A stretch of 64,000 nt of DNA, from assembly GCF_026929975.1 (NCBI RefSeq), contig NZ_JANHOK010000004.1, forward strand, positions 1 to 64,000, in the 5' to 3' direction. The translations under genes and the position numbers were made by a program. The number at the start of each line of letters is the position of its first letter. Within the stretch, counting starts at the first letter, position 1. This DNA is from Bartonella sp. F02 (lineage in GTDB: Bacteria > Pseudomonadota > Alphaproteobacteria > Rhizobiales > Rhizobiaceae). This document shows positions 51,521-61,336 of this stretch, in pieces. The notes under the pieces were generated by a model. It was not told the origin of the DNA. It ran no database searches and saw only the letters and a program-made list of their open reading frames with translations.

Positions 51521-51550
51521 GAAAAAACCCAATTTTATTGGGTTTTTTTA
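51521..51550 (+). terminator. Terminator of kgtP-like copy 3, possibly bidirectional
   Basis: GAAAAAACCCAAT, TT loop, ATTGGGTTTTTTTA, between convergent copy 3 and the DUF2853 gene. Confidence 0.9.
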
Positions 51551-51570
51551 GTTATCATGCAATCAATTAT

Positions 51571-51876
51571 CTAAATTTTATCAAGCGCACCAAGTTGTTT
51601 AGCAACTAAATAATAAAAAGTTACACGACTTTTTCTATGTTCTCCTGACAGCATTTCAGCAACGTTTGACACTGCTTCTTTCGCACTTTTTGCATCAACA
51701 TCTAAAGTATCCTGAACCCAGTTTTCAACGCGCTCTAACTCTTTTGGATCTGATGTAGCAACAAGTGATGCATCTTGATTTCTCATCACCAAAGCTAAAC
51801 GCTTTTTTAGTCGTTCGATTGCATCCTTATCAGGATTTGAATCGTGTAATTTAATATTTTCTAAATCATTTTTCAT
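51571..51876 (-). CDS. DUF2853 family protein
   Basis: Small cytoplasmic protein of unknown function, about 101 residues from the ATG giving MKNDLENIKLHD, which follows GGAG; the open frame extends 14 codons further upstream. The block LVMRNQDASLVATSDPKELERV (described in parts) and the C-terminal KSRVTFYYLVAKQLGALDKI match the all-helical DUF2853 family of Proteobacteria and Bacteroidetes. It shares a terminator region with kgtP copy 3 and is divergent from the tmRNA gene. Confidence 0.85.
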   Translation of the reverse strand: MKNDLENIKLHDSNPDKDAIERLKKRLALVMRNQDASLVATSDPKELERVENWVQDTLDVDAKSAKEAVSNVAEMLSGEHRKSRVTFYYLVAKQLGALDKI

Positions 51877-51989
51877 TTTGCATATCTCCGAAAATTTATA
51901 GTCATGCCCTTCAACCACATCCTATAATCTATAAATGATGAGAAGATTTAAATGTTCCCTCTTCCCCAAAGACTTTTATTCGTCTATAT

Positions 51990-52320
51990 TATAGAGGCTG
52001 GCTTGCCAGATATGGTAATAAATGGACAATGAAATAAACCCATTGGACCCGGGGGCGGTACCCGGCGCCTCCACCAAAATATAAATTTATGATTATATTT
52101 TAGTGGGGGCGAAATAGGATCGACAAGGGCGTAAAGATTGCTCTTTTACTCGGCATTGTACCACCGTTATCGGGCTAAATGAGTAGTTGCAAATGACAAC
52201 TATGCGGAAGCACGTCTCGCTGCTTAAAGTGGTGCGAAGGCTTCAAATTAAGTCTTAAACCGTCGCAGGTTTAAGCGGGGTTCGGAGGCACCTGGCAACA
52301 GAAGCCTTCACTATTTATGC
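51990..52320 (+). ncRNA. ssrA: Two-piece (circularly permuted) tmRNA
   Basis: Trans-translation RNA that rescues stalled ribosomes. The gene is permuted, as in other alphaproteobacteria: the acceptor piece comes first and ends CGCCTCC-A-CCA (52067-52077), with a T-arm CCGGG/CCCGG; a 27-base AT-rich spacer follows; the coding piece then starts GGGGGCG at 52105, which pairs with CGCCTCC. The tag frame, from the resume codon GCA at 52189 to TAA at 52227, encodes ANDNYAEARLAA. A helix GAAGGCTTC (52236-52244) / GAAGCCTTC (52301-52309) closes the pseudoknot region. Outer ends are estimated. Confidence 0.94.
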
Positions 52321-52483
52321 GGTGCTTATTATTGATCTATTCGAAATTTATCATAAAATTCACGTTTTTCTTTATTAATTAAGTGCATAGTAAGCAAATA
52401 TTACTAGATTTAAGAAATATTTCATTGCACTATACTATCAGCACTATTAATCGCTGTATAAAATTTAAAAGGAATAAACTTCG

Positions 52484-53029
52484 ATGGTTCAAGATCAAAT
52501 CCGTTACGACATTCTCGTTCAGGATGCGCTCCGTGGAGTTATCCGCAAAGTTTTGTCAGAAGTTTCCAAAGCAGGTCTTCCAGGGAATCACCATTTTTTT
52601 ATTACTTTTTTAACCCACGCGGCAGGAGTGAAGATTTCTACGCGACTTAAAAATCTTTATCCAGATCAAATGACAATTGTATTGCAACATCAATTTAGAG
52701 ATTTAAACGTATCAGACACTGCTTTTGAAGTAACGCTTTCTTTCAAAGAAATAACAGAAAAACTCGTGATTCCTTTTTCTTCTATCCAAGTTTTTTATGA
52801 CCCCGTAGCAGCATTTGAAGCAGCGTTTGATCTCCCTTCTAATCTCACTTCTGAAAACAATGAAAAGTCAGAAAACGCTTCAGACTCATCGAGCGCTCTA
52901 TCAGAACAACAAAAAACAGAAAATACATTTACAAAAGAACAAGATATTAACATAAATGAAGAACATTCAAATAGTGATGCTAAGCAAAGCGCTGATGTTG
53001 TCTCTTTAGATTCTTTTCGAAAAAAATAA
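52484..53029 (+). CDS. sspB: SspB, ClpXP adaptor for ssrA-tagged proteins (alphaproteobacterial type)
   Basis: Delivers tmRNA-tagged proteins to ClpXP. 181 residues. The folded domain spans about residues 1-120 (IRYDILVQDALRGVIRKVL, GNHHFFITFLTHAAGV, QFRDLNV), then an acidic, Ser/Glu-rich linker, and a short C-terminal tail (DVVSLDSFRKK) of the kind that docks on the ClpX zinc-binding domain. It lies about 160 bases after ssrA, whose tag it should recognise; the pairing supports both calls. A GG-containing site precedes the ATG. Confidence 0.92.
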   Translation: MVQDQIRYDILVQDALRGVIRKVLSEVSKAGLPGNHHFFITFLTHAAGVKISTRLKNLYPDQMTIVLQHQFRDLNVSDTAFEVTLSFKEITEKLVIPFSSIQVFYDPVAAFEAAFDLPSNLTSENNEKSENASDSSSALSEQQKTENTFTKEQDININEEHSNSDAKQSADVVSLDSFRKK

Positions 53030-53045
53030 ATGAATTGTGTCTGTA

Positions 53046-53225
53046 ATGAAGTTAATCAATCTTCGCCAATTTCGAAAACGTAAAAAACGTGCAGAACAAA
53101 CCATCCATGCAGAAGAAAACCGCCATCGTTTTGGACGAACTAAAGCTGAAAAAAGATTTGGTAAAAGAGAAGCTCTAAAATCTGAAAATTTTCTTGATAA
53201 AAATCGTTTATCGAACACTGAATGA
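53046..53225 (+). CDS. DUF4169 family small basic protein
   Basis: About 59 residues from the ATG giving MKLINLRQFRKRKKRAEQ; a GTG three codons earlier is an alternative start. The NLRQFRKRKKR block, ENRHRFGRTKAEK and the conserved LDKNRL ending match DUF4169, a small rhizobial protein of unknown function. Rich in Lys and Arg and probably a charged helix. It follows sspB by 16 bases and is probably cotranscribed; the same neighbourhood is common in Rhizobiales. Confidence 0.82.
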   Translation: MKLINLRQFRKRKKRAEQTIHAEENRHRFGRTKAEKRFGKREALKSENFLDKNRLSNTE

Positions 53226-53314
53226 AAATGCGAATAAACAATCGCCGCTTTTTCTATCATAAATTTAACTATATATTAAAATGAAAATTCTTTTTAAAAT
53301 TTCATTGTTTTAAG

Positions 53315-54250
53315 TTATTTTCTCATCAAAATATTCATACTATCCAAGGGATTTTTACCTTGAATAATTTTTTGAACTTCTATGGCTATAGGAGTATGAA
53401 TGCTTTCTCTTTGAGCAATTTGAGTAATAGCCCTAGAGGTTTTTATTCCTTCAGCAACTTCTCCAAGGTCGCTTAAAATATCTTCTAAAGATTTATTTTG
53501 CGCTAATCCTAATCCAACACGATAATTTCTCGATAAAAAAGAATTAGCCGTTAAAAATAAATCACCCGCACCAGAAAGTCCCAAAAAGGTTTGCATTTTT
53601 GCGCCAAAATACGCTCCAAAATGACACATTTCTACCAATCCACGTGATAAAAGAGAAGCTTTAGCATTTTGGCCTAATTTTAATCCATCACATATCCCCC
53701 CTGCTATAGCGATAACATTTTTATATGCGCCTGCAACTTCTCCGCCAATTATATCATTTTCAATATAAGGTTTGATAAAAGAAGGCATTATACTTGCAAA
53801 TTCTTGAGCAAGAATTGAATTCTCCGAATGAATAACTAAAGCACATGGAAGTCCTAAAATAACTTCTTTAGCAAAACTTGGACCTGCCAAAAAACAAAAG
53901 TTTTCCGTAGAGATGAAATTTTTAACGATTTGACTAACGAATATTTCTGTCTCTTCTTCAATTCCTTTACTTGCAATGAGTATTTTAGAATTTGGACTTA
54001 AACGCGCGTGAACGAACCATTCTCTTAAAGCCTGTGCACTAATAGCAATGACAAAAAGGTCAGAAACTAAACTTTCTTCCAAAGAACATTGTGCAATAAT
54101 TGGATAAGAATTTTGATTGAGAATTTCATTTAAAGGCAATAACGCAGAAGCAATATTGCGTCTCGAAACAATTCTAACTTCATTCTTTTGCGCAAAAGCA
54201 AATGCAAGAGCTTTGCCCCAAGCTCCTCCGCCAAAAACAGTAACTTTCAT
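53315..54250 (-). CDS. gpsA: NAD(P)-dependent glycerol-3-phosphate dehydrogenase
   Basis: Makes sn-glycerol-3-phosphate for phospholipid synthesis. 311 residues, slightly shorter than the usual 330. The N-terminal dinucleotide loop [12 protein letters not shown] (about residues 4-15), the [10 protein letters not shown] segment (about 118-127), the catalytic lysine in [12 protein letters not shown], and the helical [13 protein letters not shown] block are all present. It converges on the DUF4169 gene and has no operon partners here. Confidence 0.94.
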   Translation of the reverse strand: MKVTVFGGGAWGKALAFAFAQKNEVRIVSRRNIASALLPLNEILNQNSYPIIAQCSLEESLVSDLFVIAISAQALREWFVHARLSPNSKILIASKGIEEETEIFVSQIVKNFISTENFCFLAGPSFAKEVILGLPCALVIHSENSILAQEFASIMPSFIKPYIENDIIGGEVAGAYKNVIAIAGGICDGLKLGQNAKASLLSRGLVEMCHFGAYFGAKMQTFLGLSGAGDLFLTANSFLSRNYRVGLGLAQNKSLEDILSDLGEVAEGIKTSRAITQIAQRESIHTPIAIEVQKIIQGKNPLDSMNILMRK

Positions 54251-54675
54251 CTAATTCCTTAACTCTTTAGACATCTATTATCCACGTGTTATCACATTTT
54301 CTCTTTTCAAATAAAAAGAGAGTATCACAATATTATTCTAGAGCACTATTTATATACAATATTATAAAACAACAAAACTATTAACAAATCAGTTGTATAG
54401 AAATCCTCCTCAATGATACACTTGAGAGCTTATCAGCTCAAAGAAATTAGGCTTAATAGAGAAAAATCATAAGAGTGAAACCAATTTATTAATCTCTCTT
54501 AATCTAAGATCTACACTGCACGCAAAACATGTGTCCAATACCTCTTATATCCGAAAGTCAGTTTTAATTTTATTTTTTCTGTAAATTTTCTGTTTTTTAA
54601 AGAAATCTTATTGGATTTTTTCTGAGAAAAATTTTTTAGGTCTAGCGTCTAAGTAAAAAAAAGATTACAAAAAAT
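54251..54675. other. Intergenic region between gpsA and the UvrD-type helicase
   Basis: 425 AT-rich bases between divergent genes, holding both promoters. A small stem-loop TTGAG..GCT-TATC-AGC..TCAA lies near 54421-54442. No gene was recognised. Confidence 0.45.
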
Positions 54676-57108
54676 ATGATGAATAATTTTTCCGATCATA
54701 TCCCATTAGAAAACGAAGTAGATCCTTGTAAACCTGCTGATAATTCTGGAATAGCAGCTCGTGCTATAGCTGCAAGAGAAAAAGCATATACATCTCATTA
54801 TTTAAAAAAACTAAATCCTGAGCAACAACAAGCTGTTATGAACACAGAAGGATCTGTTCTCGTTCTCGCAGGTGCTGGAACAGGGAAAACACGTGTCCTT
54901 ACAACGCGGATTGCTCATATTTTACATCTTGGACTTGCTTCTCCTCAACAAATACTGGCTGTCACTTTTACCAATAAAGCAGCACGTGAAATGAAAACGC
55001 GCATTGGTGAACTCATTGGTGAAACTGTTACAGGAATGCCTTGGCTTGGAACATTTCATTCTATCGGTGTAAAAATTTTACGTCGCCACGCAGAACTTAT
55101 CAATTTAAAAAGCAACTTTACTATTCTTGATAATGACGATGTTATTCGTCTTTTGAAACAGATTATTCAAGATGAAAATTTAGATGAAAAATGTTGGCCA
55201 GCACGTAATCTAGCAATGATGATTAACGCATGGAAAAATCAGGGACTTTTACCCAATCATATTCCAGAAAGTGAAGCCTACTCTTTTGGAAATGGTATGG
55301 GACGTGAACTTTATCACAACTATCAGCAACGGTTAAAAAGTCTTAACGCTTGCGACTTTGGCGATCTTTTGCTTCATTCTATTCACATACTCCAAAATAA
55401 TCCAGATATTCTTCACGAATATCATGCTCGGTTTCGTTATATTCTTGTTGATGAATATCAAGATACAAACACCGCTCAATATCTTTGGCTGCGCCTTTTA
55501 GCTCAACATCCTAAAGGACAGCAAGTTAATCTTTGTTGTGTTGGTGATGATGACCAATCGATTTATGGATGGCGTGGTGCTAAAATTGATAATATATTAC
55601 GTTTTGAAAAAGACTTTTCTCCTGCAACAATTATTCGTTTAGAACGTAATTACCGCTCTACTTCACATATTCTTAAAACCGCTTCTCATCTTATTTCCTA
55701 TAACCAAGAAAGACTTGGAAAAACTCTTTTTTCTGACCAAATAAATACGGATGAAAATAAAGTAAAAATCCACTCAGCATGGGATTCAGAAGAAGAAGCA
55801 CGTGCAATCGGTGAAGAAATTGAACAAGCGCATCAAACTGGGCATCCATTAAATCAAATGGCGATATTGGTGCGAGCTTCTTTTCAAATGCGTGAATTTG
55901 AAGATCGTTTTGTAACGCTGGGTCTCAACTACCGTGTTATTGGTGGTCCACGTTTTTATGAACGAATGGAAATACGGGATGCTATGGCTTATCTACGTGT
56001 GGTTGTTCAACCATCTGATGATTTGGCCTTTGAGCGCATTATCAACACTCCAAAACGCGGTTTAGGAGATGCAACACTCCGCTATCTTTACAATAGCGCT
56101 CGCGCACGTTCTACTTCTCTGTTTTCTGCTGCGACTGAAATAATGGAAACAGATGAATTAAAACCTAAAGCCAGAAATGCTTTGAAAAATATTATTGAAA
56201 AATTTCTTTGTTGGCAAAATATGCTCCAACATACACCCCATATAGAACTTACTGAAACAATCCTTGAGGATTCTGGATATCTAGCAATGTGGCAAGAAGA
56301 TCGTTCACCAGAAGCACCAACGCGGTTAGAAAACCTCAAAGAAATGATCCGTTCTATGGAGCAATTTGACAGCATTCACAATTTTTTAGAACATGTTTCA
56401 CTCGTTATGGATACTGATAGCAATGAAAATATGGATGCAATTAATATTATGACTCTCCATTCAGCCAAAGGGCTTGAATTTGAGACCGTTTTTCTTCCAG
56501 GTTGGGAAGAAGGACTCTTTCCTCATCAACGCTCTCTCGATGAAGGTGGTCGTTCAGGACTAGAAGAAGAAAGACGGCTTGCTTATGTTGGATTAACGCG
56601 AGCAAAAAAAGATCTGCATATATGGTTTGTCTCCAATCGGCGCATCCATGGGCTTTGGCAATCTACAATTCCTTCTCGTTTTCTTGATGAATTACCAGAA
56701 GAACATATAGAAATAGCCGAAACTGTAACATCCTATGGTAATTATAATCAATCACGCTTGAAATATCAGAACTCTTTTCAGAATGAATATGTAACGCCAG
56801 GGTGGCAGCGTGCGCAAAAAAAGAAAATCAAAACAACACAAAATTGGGATTCTCAATCAACATCTCATATCAAACAAATTAATTATGGTGATATTGATTC
56901 AAGTTCTAAAACCACTCAATCTGGTAAAGGAAAAGCCATCTCTCCGTCAGAAGCTGGCACATCTTCTATTTTTGCCATCAATGAGCGCATTTTTCATATA
57001 AAATTTGGTTATGGTTCTATTGTAGCAATAGATGGAAACAAATTAACCATTTCATTTGATAAAGCTGGAGAAAAACGCGTTCTCGATAATTTCGTCACAA
57101 AAGCCTAA
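54676..57108 (+). CDS. uvrD: UvrD/PcrA-type ATP-dependent DNA helicase
   Basis: Superfamily 1A 3'-5' helicase used in nucleotide-excision and mismatch repair. 810 residues. Motifs: Q-motif LNPEQQQAVMNT, motif I LAGAGTGKT (about residues 65-73), motif Ia AVTFTNKAAREMK, motif II VDEYQDTN (about 259-266), GDDDQSIYGWRGA (motif III), NYRST (IV), TLHSAKGLEFE (V) and AYVGLTRAKKDL (VI). The C-terminal 60 residues form the small Tudor-like domain seen in PcrA (HIKFGYGSIVAIDGNKL). Stands alone. UvrD and PcrA names cannot be separated from sequence alone. Confidence 0.95.
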   Translation: MMNNFSDHIPLENEVDPCKPADNSGIAARAIAAREKAYTSHYLKKLNPEQQQAVMNTEGSVLVLAGAGTGKTRVLTTRIAHILHLGLASPQQILAVTFTNKAAREMKTRIGELIGETVTGMPWLGTFHSIGVKILRRHAELINLKSNFTILDNDDVIRLLKQIIQDENLDEKCWPARNLAMMINAWKNQGLLPNHIPESEAYSFGNGMGRELYHNYQQRLKSLNACDFGDLLLHSIHILQNNPDILHEYHARFRYILVDEYQDTNTAQYLWLRLLAQHPKGQQVNLCCVGDDDQSIYGWRGAKIDNILRFEKDFSPATIIRLERNYRSTSHILKTASHLISYNQERLGKTLFSDQINTDENKVKIHSAWDSEEEARAIGEEIEQAHQTGHPLNQMAILVRASFQMREFEDRFVTLGLNYRVIGGPRFYERMEIRDAMAYLRVVVQPSDDLAFERIINTPKRGLGDATLRYLYNSARARSTSLFSAATEIMETDELKPKARNALKNIIEKFLCWQNMLQHTPHIELTETILEDSGYLAMWQEDRSPEAPTRLENLKEMIRSMEQFDSIHNFLEHVSLVMDTDSNENMDAINIMTLHSAKGLEFETVFLPGWEEGLFPHQRSLDEGGRSGLEEERRLAYVGLTRAKKDLHIWFVSNRRIHGLWQSTIPSRFLDELPEEHIEIAETVTSYGNYNQSRLKYQNSFQNEYVTPGWQRAQKKKIKTTQNWDSQSTSHIKQINYGDIDSSSKTTQSGKGKAISPSEAGTSSIFAINERIFHIKFGYGSIVAIDGNKLTISFDKAGEKRVLDNFVTKA

Positions 57109-57168
57109 TCACGGCTACAATTAATGATATCTCTCAATAAAAACTTTTCTCATTGTCTCTTATAAATC

Positions 57169-57798
57169 TTATGCCCATTTATCGATAAAAGCCTCAATGG
57201 ATAGATTTTGCATATCAGGTAAGGCTTTATAAATTTCATTCAGTGGCCAATCCCACCAATTCATCTTCAAAAGTACCTGTATTACATTTTCAGGAAAACG
57301 CATCCGCAACTTCCTTGCAGGTACACCAGCAACAATTGCATAAGGAATAACATCTTTTGTTATAACAGCATTAGCACCAATAACAGCGCCGTGTCCAACA
57401 GTCACGCCAGGCATAATAACCGCTCCATGCCCAATCCATACATCATGCCCAATCAAAACACGTTTTTCAGAACGTTTTTTGCGAAAAGAACTATCCAATG
57501 CCATATAACGAAAATATTCATTAGGACGATACGTTATTTTATGTGTTGAAAGCCTTTCCATTGGATGCGCTAATGCATTAATACGAACATGAGACGCTAT
57601 CGAACAAAAACGACCAATATCACTATAAATAGCCTCACTATTGCGCTCAAAATAAGAAAAATCACCAACAGTGACATCGCGCAAAATAACTCTCTCACTA
57701 ATTTCCACATAGCGACCCAATTTACAGCCATGCAATCGTGCTGTAGTGTTAATATGTGGCTCGCTATCATGAAATCGAAGATCTTTTTGAATATCCAT
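57169..57798 (-). CDS. Hexapeptide-repeat acyltransferase (phosphonate-metabolism/CatB-like)
   Basis: 209 residues with left-handed beta-helix hexapeptide repeats: an early set (CKLGRYVEISERVILRDV) and a late set (IGHDVWIGHGAVIMPGVTVG, then GAVIGANAVITKDV) that carries the catalytic histidine of xenobiotic acetyltransferases (in the DVWIGHGA segment). The C-terminus has VAGVPARKLRMRF. The overall form, with an insertion of about 30 residues between the repeat sets, resembles transferases found in phosphonate clusters and CatB-type chloramphenicol acetyltransferases. No phn genes are near, so substrate is unknown. Confidence 0.8.
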   Translation of the reverse strand: MDIQKDLRFHDSEPHINTTARLHGCKLGRYVEISERVILRDVTVGDFSYFERNSEAIYSDIGRFCSIASHVRINALAHPMERLSTHKITYRPNEYFRYMALDSSFRKKRSEKRVLIGHDVWIGHGAVIMPGVTVGHGAVIGANAVITKDVIPYAIVAGVPARKLRMRFPENVIQVLLKMNWWDWPLNEIYKALPDMQNLSIEAFIDKWA

Positions 57799-58019
57799 TT
57801 ACATTTTACCAATTTTTTTTACATAAATAACTGAAAAAAATAGCTCAACCAAACAAAAAAAATAATGATAAAATGCTCTTTTGCGATATCAAATTATTTT
57901 ATGAGATAGAACTCTTTATCACACTTGTAATGCAAACATATGTTTTCAGTGCTAAAACAAGGATTGCAAAGCTGAAATGACAAAGTTATAGTCTTTTGAT
58001 TATTGAAGGAAGTAAAACT

Positions 58020-58595
58020 ATGAAAACTATCATACGCATCTTAGGGTTGACGATTGTCTTTATTTCAGGTGTTTTTGTTTATGATGCCTTAATGAATAAA
58101 CCTTTAGGTGATAACTTTACGCTCACTTCCTCTAACGGAGAAATCGTTACAGAAGCTGATATTCGAAGCAAACCTTCAGCGCTTTTTTTCGGTTATACTA
58201 TGTGTCCTGATATCTGCCCTACGACGCTTGCTGATTTGAGTCAGTGGCTTACGGAACTTGGATCAGATGCTGATAAATTAGGAATATGGTTTGTTACTGT
58301 TGATCCTGAACGAGACACACCAGAAGTGCTTCGCGAATACCTCAGTAATTTTAATGATAAAATTATTGGAATAACCGGTGATCCTGAAAAAGTTCGTAAC
58401 ATGATCGACTCTTTCAATATTGTTGCTGAAAAAGTACCTGGTGACAACGGAAACTACACTTTTAATCACACAGCAGCAATCCTTTTACTTAAAAAAGGTG
58501 GAAAGTTATTCGGGACAATTCCTTATAATGTTGAAGAAAATGAAGTAAAAGATGAAATCGCCATTGAACGCTTAAAAAAGCTTGCTTCAAAATAA
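58020..58595 (+). CDS. SCO1/SenC-type copper protein, cytochrome oxidase assembly
   Basis: Thioredoxin-fold copper chaperone that inserts Cu into the CuA site of cytochrome c oxidase. The ATG giving MKTIIRILGLTIV was chosen because GAAGGAAG precedes it; eight earlier codons are excluded. 191 residues: an N-terminal membrane anchor (about 4-24), the copper motif CPDICP (two Cys four residues apart, near residue 62) and the distal His in NYTFNHTAA. The other half is typical SCO. No cox genes are adjacent; prmA follows 30 bases later. Confidence 0.9.
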   Translation: MKTIIRILGLTIVFISGVFVYDALMNKPLGDNFTLTSSNGEIVTEADIRSKPSALFFGYTMCPDICPTTLADLSQWLTELGSDADKLGIWFVTVDPERDTPEVLREYLSNFNDKIIGITGDPEKVRNMIDSFNIVAEKVPGDNGNYTFNHTAAILLLKKGGKLFGTIPYNVEENEVKDEIAIERLKKLASK

Positions 58596-58624
58596 ATTCA
58601 AAAACGCGTAGTGAAAAAAACAAT

Positions 58625-59494
58625 ATGTCACAGCAAATTCGTTTATATTGTACAGCTTCCAAAAATGAAGCAGAGCAGTTTTATACTCTTCTGGAAAGAG
58701 CCTTTGATGAAGAAGGATATCCTCTTGCACTAACAGAAATCGATGAAAAAAATGCTGTCTATGAGCTTTCATTGTATATTGATCAAAATAATCAAGAAAG
58801 TATTTGCAAACGTTTTGCTCATATTCTTTCTCTTAGTTCAGATAAAATTAAAATGGAAGTTCTGCCCGATATCGATTGGGTTCAACAAAGTCTTGAAGGA
58901 CTAAAACCTATCCATGCTGGTCCATTTTTTCTTCACGGAAGCCACAGTCGAGAAGATATTCCACCTCATATGTTGTCTATCGAAATTGAAGCAAGTCAAG
59001 CTTTTGGAACAGGTCATCATGGAACAACATCCGGTTGTTTAGAAATGATTACCAAAGTGATGCACAACGAAAATCCTAAAAATGCTCTCGATCTTGGAAC
59101 AGGAAGCGGTGTCTTAGCTATTGGTATTGCCATGCTCAAACCTATAACTATTCTTGCATCTGATATTGATCCAATTGCTGTTCAAGTCGCACAACACAAT
59201 ATTACACTCAATGGAGTAGAAAAATATGTTACAGCTATCACCGCTCCAGGTCTCCATCATGAAAAAATCGCCTCACATGCGCCTTTTGACCTTATCGTCG
59301 CGAATATCCTTGCTAATCCTTTGATTGAACTTGCTCCAGAAATAACACAGATAATGCAAAAAAATGGATCAATCATCTTATCTGGGATTCTTGAAGAACA
59401 GCATGATAATGTTTTAAACGTCTATATAAAACATGGCCTAAAACATATTGAAACATATCACCGCCAAGGGTGGGTTACTTTACATTTAAAATAA
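58625..59494 (+). CDS. prmA: Ribosomal protein L11 methyltransferase
   Basis: Trimethylates several amino groups of ribosomal protein L11. 289 residues. The linker and SAM domain carry AFGTGHHGTTSGCLE (about residues 128-142) and the SAM loop ALDLGTGSGVLAIGIA (about 158-173); the catalytic VANILANPL (an NxLxxxL motif) lies near residue 225. The N-terminal L11-binding domain is present. It lies 30 bases after the SCO1-like gene and 16 bases before the aminopeptidase gene, so these three may share a transcript. Confidence 0.93.
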   Translation: MSQQIRLYCTASKNEAEQFYTLLERAFDEEGYPLALTEIDEKNAVYELSLYIDQNNQESICKRFAHILSLSSDKIKMEVLPDIDWVQQSLEGLKPIHAGPFFLHGSHSREDIPPHMLSIEIEASQAFGTGHHGTTSGCLEMITKVMHNENPKNALDLGTGSGVLAIGIAMLKPITILASDIDPIAVQVAQHNITLNGVEKYVTAITAPGLHHEKIASHAPFDLIVANILANPLIELAPEITQIMQKNGSIILSGILEEQHDNVLNVYIKHGLKHIETYHRQGWVTLHLK

Positions 59495-59509
59495 ACGAAA
59501 AATGCTATT

Positions 59510-61336
59510 ATGTACCAATCTTTTGAAGCTATAAGCAATCCTTTTCACTCAGCAGACCGCATTTCAGCTCTTCGTCAAAAACTAGATCATTTTGGATTAG
59601 ATGGATTTCTCATTCCACGAACAGATGAACATCAAGGAGAATATGTTCCTCCACACGCTCAGCGTCTTAGCTGGCTAACAGGTTTTACTGGATCAAATGG
59701 AACAGCATTAATTTTAAAAAACAGAGCCATCATATTCACAGATGGTCGGTACACACTCCAAGTCCGTCAACAAACCGATCCTAATATTTTTGATTATGAA
59801 GATCTAACAACTTGCTCACCATCACAATGGCTTGAACAAAATGGTCAACAGCTTTCTATTGGTTTTGACCCATGGCTTCACACTATTGCAGCAACAGCAG
59901 CCCTAAGACAAGCTGTAGAGATAAATTCAGGCGGACAACTTATAGCAGTCGAGCATAATCTCATTGATATGATCTGGGATGATCAACCGCCATTACCACA
60001 AACGGCTCTATCAATTCAATCTCTCAAATATGCAGGCTACCGTCCTGATGAAAAATTAGCAGTAATTTGCAAAAATATACAAAAATCCGATGCAAGCGCT
60101 TTTATTTTCACAGACTTATCTTCTATTGCATGGCTATTCAATATACGAGGCAATGATGTTTCTAACACACCTTTTTCTCTTTGCTTTGCCATTGTCCCTG
60201 TTAAAGGAATGCCTTCCTTATTTATTAATAGCAAAAAAATTGGCGCAGAACAAAGACAATATCTAGAAAAATATACAGAATTATATGAACCAGAAAAATT
60301 TATTCCAACAATAAAAACTTATATTCAAACAGGTATAGTTTTTGCTTTAGATCCATTGCTCACATGCGAAAAACTGCACACTGTTATTAAAGAAGAAAAG
60401 AGTTCTTTTATTCCACTAACCGATCCTGCAGCTTTACCACGAGCCACTAAAAATAACACAGAATTAAACGGTGCACGCAAAGCACATTTGCGTGATGGTG
60501 TAGCGCTAACTCGCTTTTTTTCTTGGTTAGATAGACAAACACCAGGAACAATTGATGAAATTTCTGCCGCTCAAAAACTAGAAGAATTCCGTATAATAAC
60601 AGCAAACGAAATGGGAGAAAAACTCGAAGATTTATCTTTTGATACAATCTCTGGAGCGGGTGCTAATGGAGCAATTATTCATTATCGTGTTACGACAGAA
60701 ACAAACAGAAATCTTAATGCCGGTGAGCTTTATCTCGTTGATTCAGGAGGGCAATATCGAGATGGCACGACAGATGTCACACGTACCGTGGCCATTGGTC
60801 ATATTGGAACAGAAGAAAAGCGTTGTTTCACGCTTGTCTTAAAAGGTATGATCGCTCTCTCTACCGCCTATTTTCCAAAAGGAACACGAGGGCAAGACAT
60901 TGATGTTTTAGCGCGTATTGAATTATGGAAAGCTGGTTTTGATTATGCACATGGAACCGGTCATGGAGTGGGTTCTTATCTCTCTGTTCATGAAGGACCA
61001 CAAAATATTTCGCGTTACGGAAGCCAAGAACTTCTTCCTGGAATGATTGTTTCTAATGAACCAGGATATTACCGCAAAGGAGCTTTTGGCATTCGCATTG
61101 AAAATTTAATGATTGTAAAACCAGCACAAAAAATTATAGCTGGTGATATAGATATGCTTTCATTTGAAACATTGACAAATTGTCCTATTGACCGAAAACT
61201 CATTTTACCAGAACTTTTAACCTCACAAGAACGACAGTGGCTTAATGATTACCATGCGCATGTTTATCAGATGAATGCGCCTTACTTAAATAAAGAAGAT
61301 ACAGACTGGCTAAAAGAAGCAACAACCCCTCTTTAA
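59510..61336 (+). CDS. Aminopeptidase P (Xaa-Pro aminopeptidase), M24B family
   Basis: Dinuclear metallopeptidase that removes N-terminal residues before proline. 608 residues, the long three-domain form like eukaryotic XPNPEP1. N-terminal domains contain GFLIPRTDEHQGEYVPP and LTGFTGSNGTAL; the pita-bread catalytic domain starts near residue 315. Metal ligands are visible as Asp in LVDSGGQYRDGTTDVTRT (two Asp), His in GTGHGVGSYL, Glu in NEPGYY and Glu in GIRIENL. It follows prmA by 15 bases. Confidence 0.94.
   Translation: MYQSFEAISNPFHSADRISALRQKLDHFGLDGFLIPRTDEHQGEYVPPHAQRLSWLTGFTGSNGTALILKNRAIIFTDGRYTLQVRQQTDPNIFDYEDLTTCSPSQWLEQNGQQLSIGFDPWLHTIAATAALRQAVEINSGGQLIAVEHNLIDMIWDDQPPLPQTALSIQSLKYAGYRPDEKLAVICKNIQKSDASAFIFTDLSSIAWLFNIRGNDVSNTPFSLCFAIVPVKGMPSLFINSKKIGAEQRQYLEKYTELYEPEKFIPTIKTYIQTGIVFALDPLLTCEKLHTVIKEEKSSFIPLTDPAALPRATKNNTELNGARKAHLRDGVALTRFFSWLDRQTPGTIDEISAAQKLEEFRIITANEMGEKLEDLSFDTISGAGANGAIIHYRVTTETNRNLNAGELYLVDSGGQYRDGTTDVTRTVAIGHIGTEEKRCFTLVLKGMIALSTAYFPKGTRGQDIDVLARIELWKAGFDYAHGTGHGVGSYLSVHEGPQNISRYGSQELLPGMIVSNEPGYYRKGAFGIRIENLMIVKPAQKIIAGDIDMLSFETLTNCPIDRKLILPELLTSQERQWLNDYHAHVYQMNAPYLNKEDTDWLKEATTPL

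Noticed and set aside
48215-51550. Repeated hairpins at the kgtP-like genes considered as a mobile repeat family
   Set aside because: Each has the position and T-run of an intrinsic terminator, and the stem sequences differ (GCCCAA, GCCCAG, ACCCAAT).
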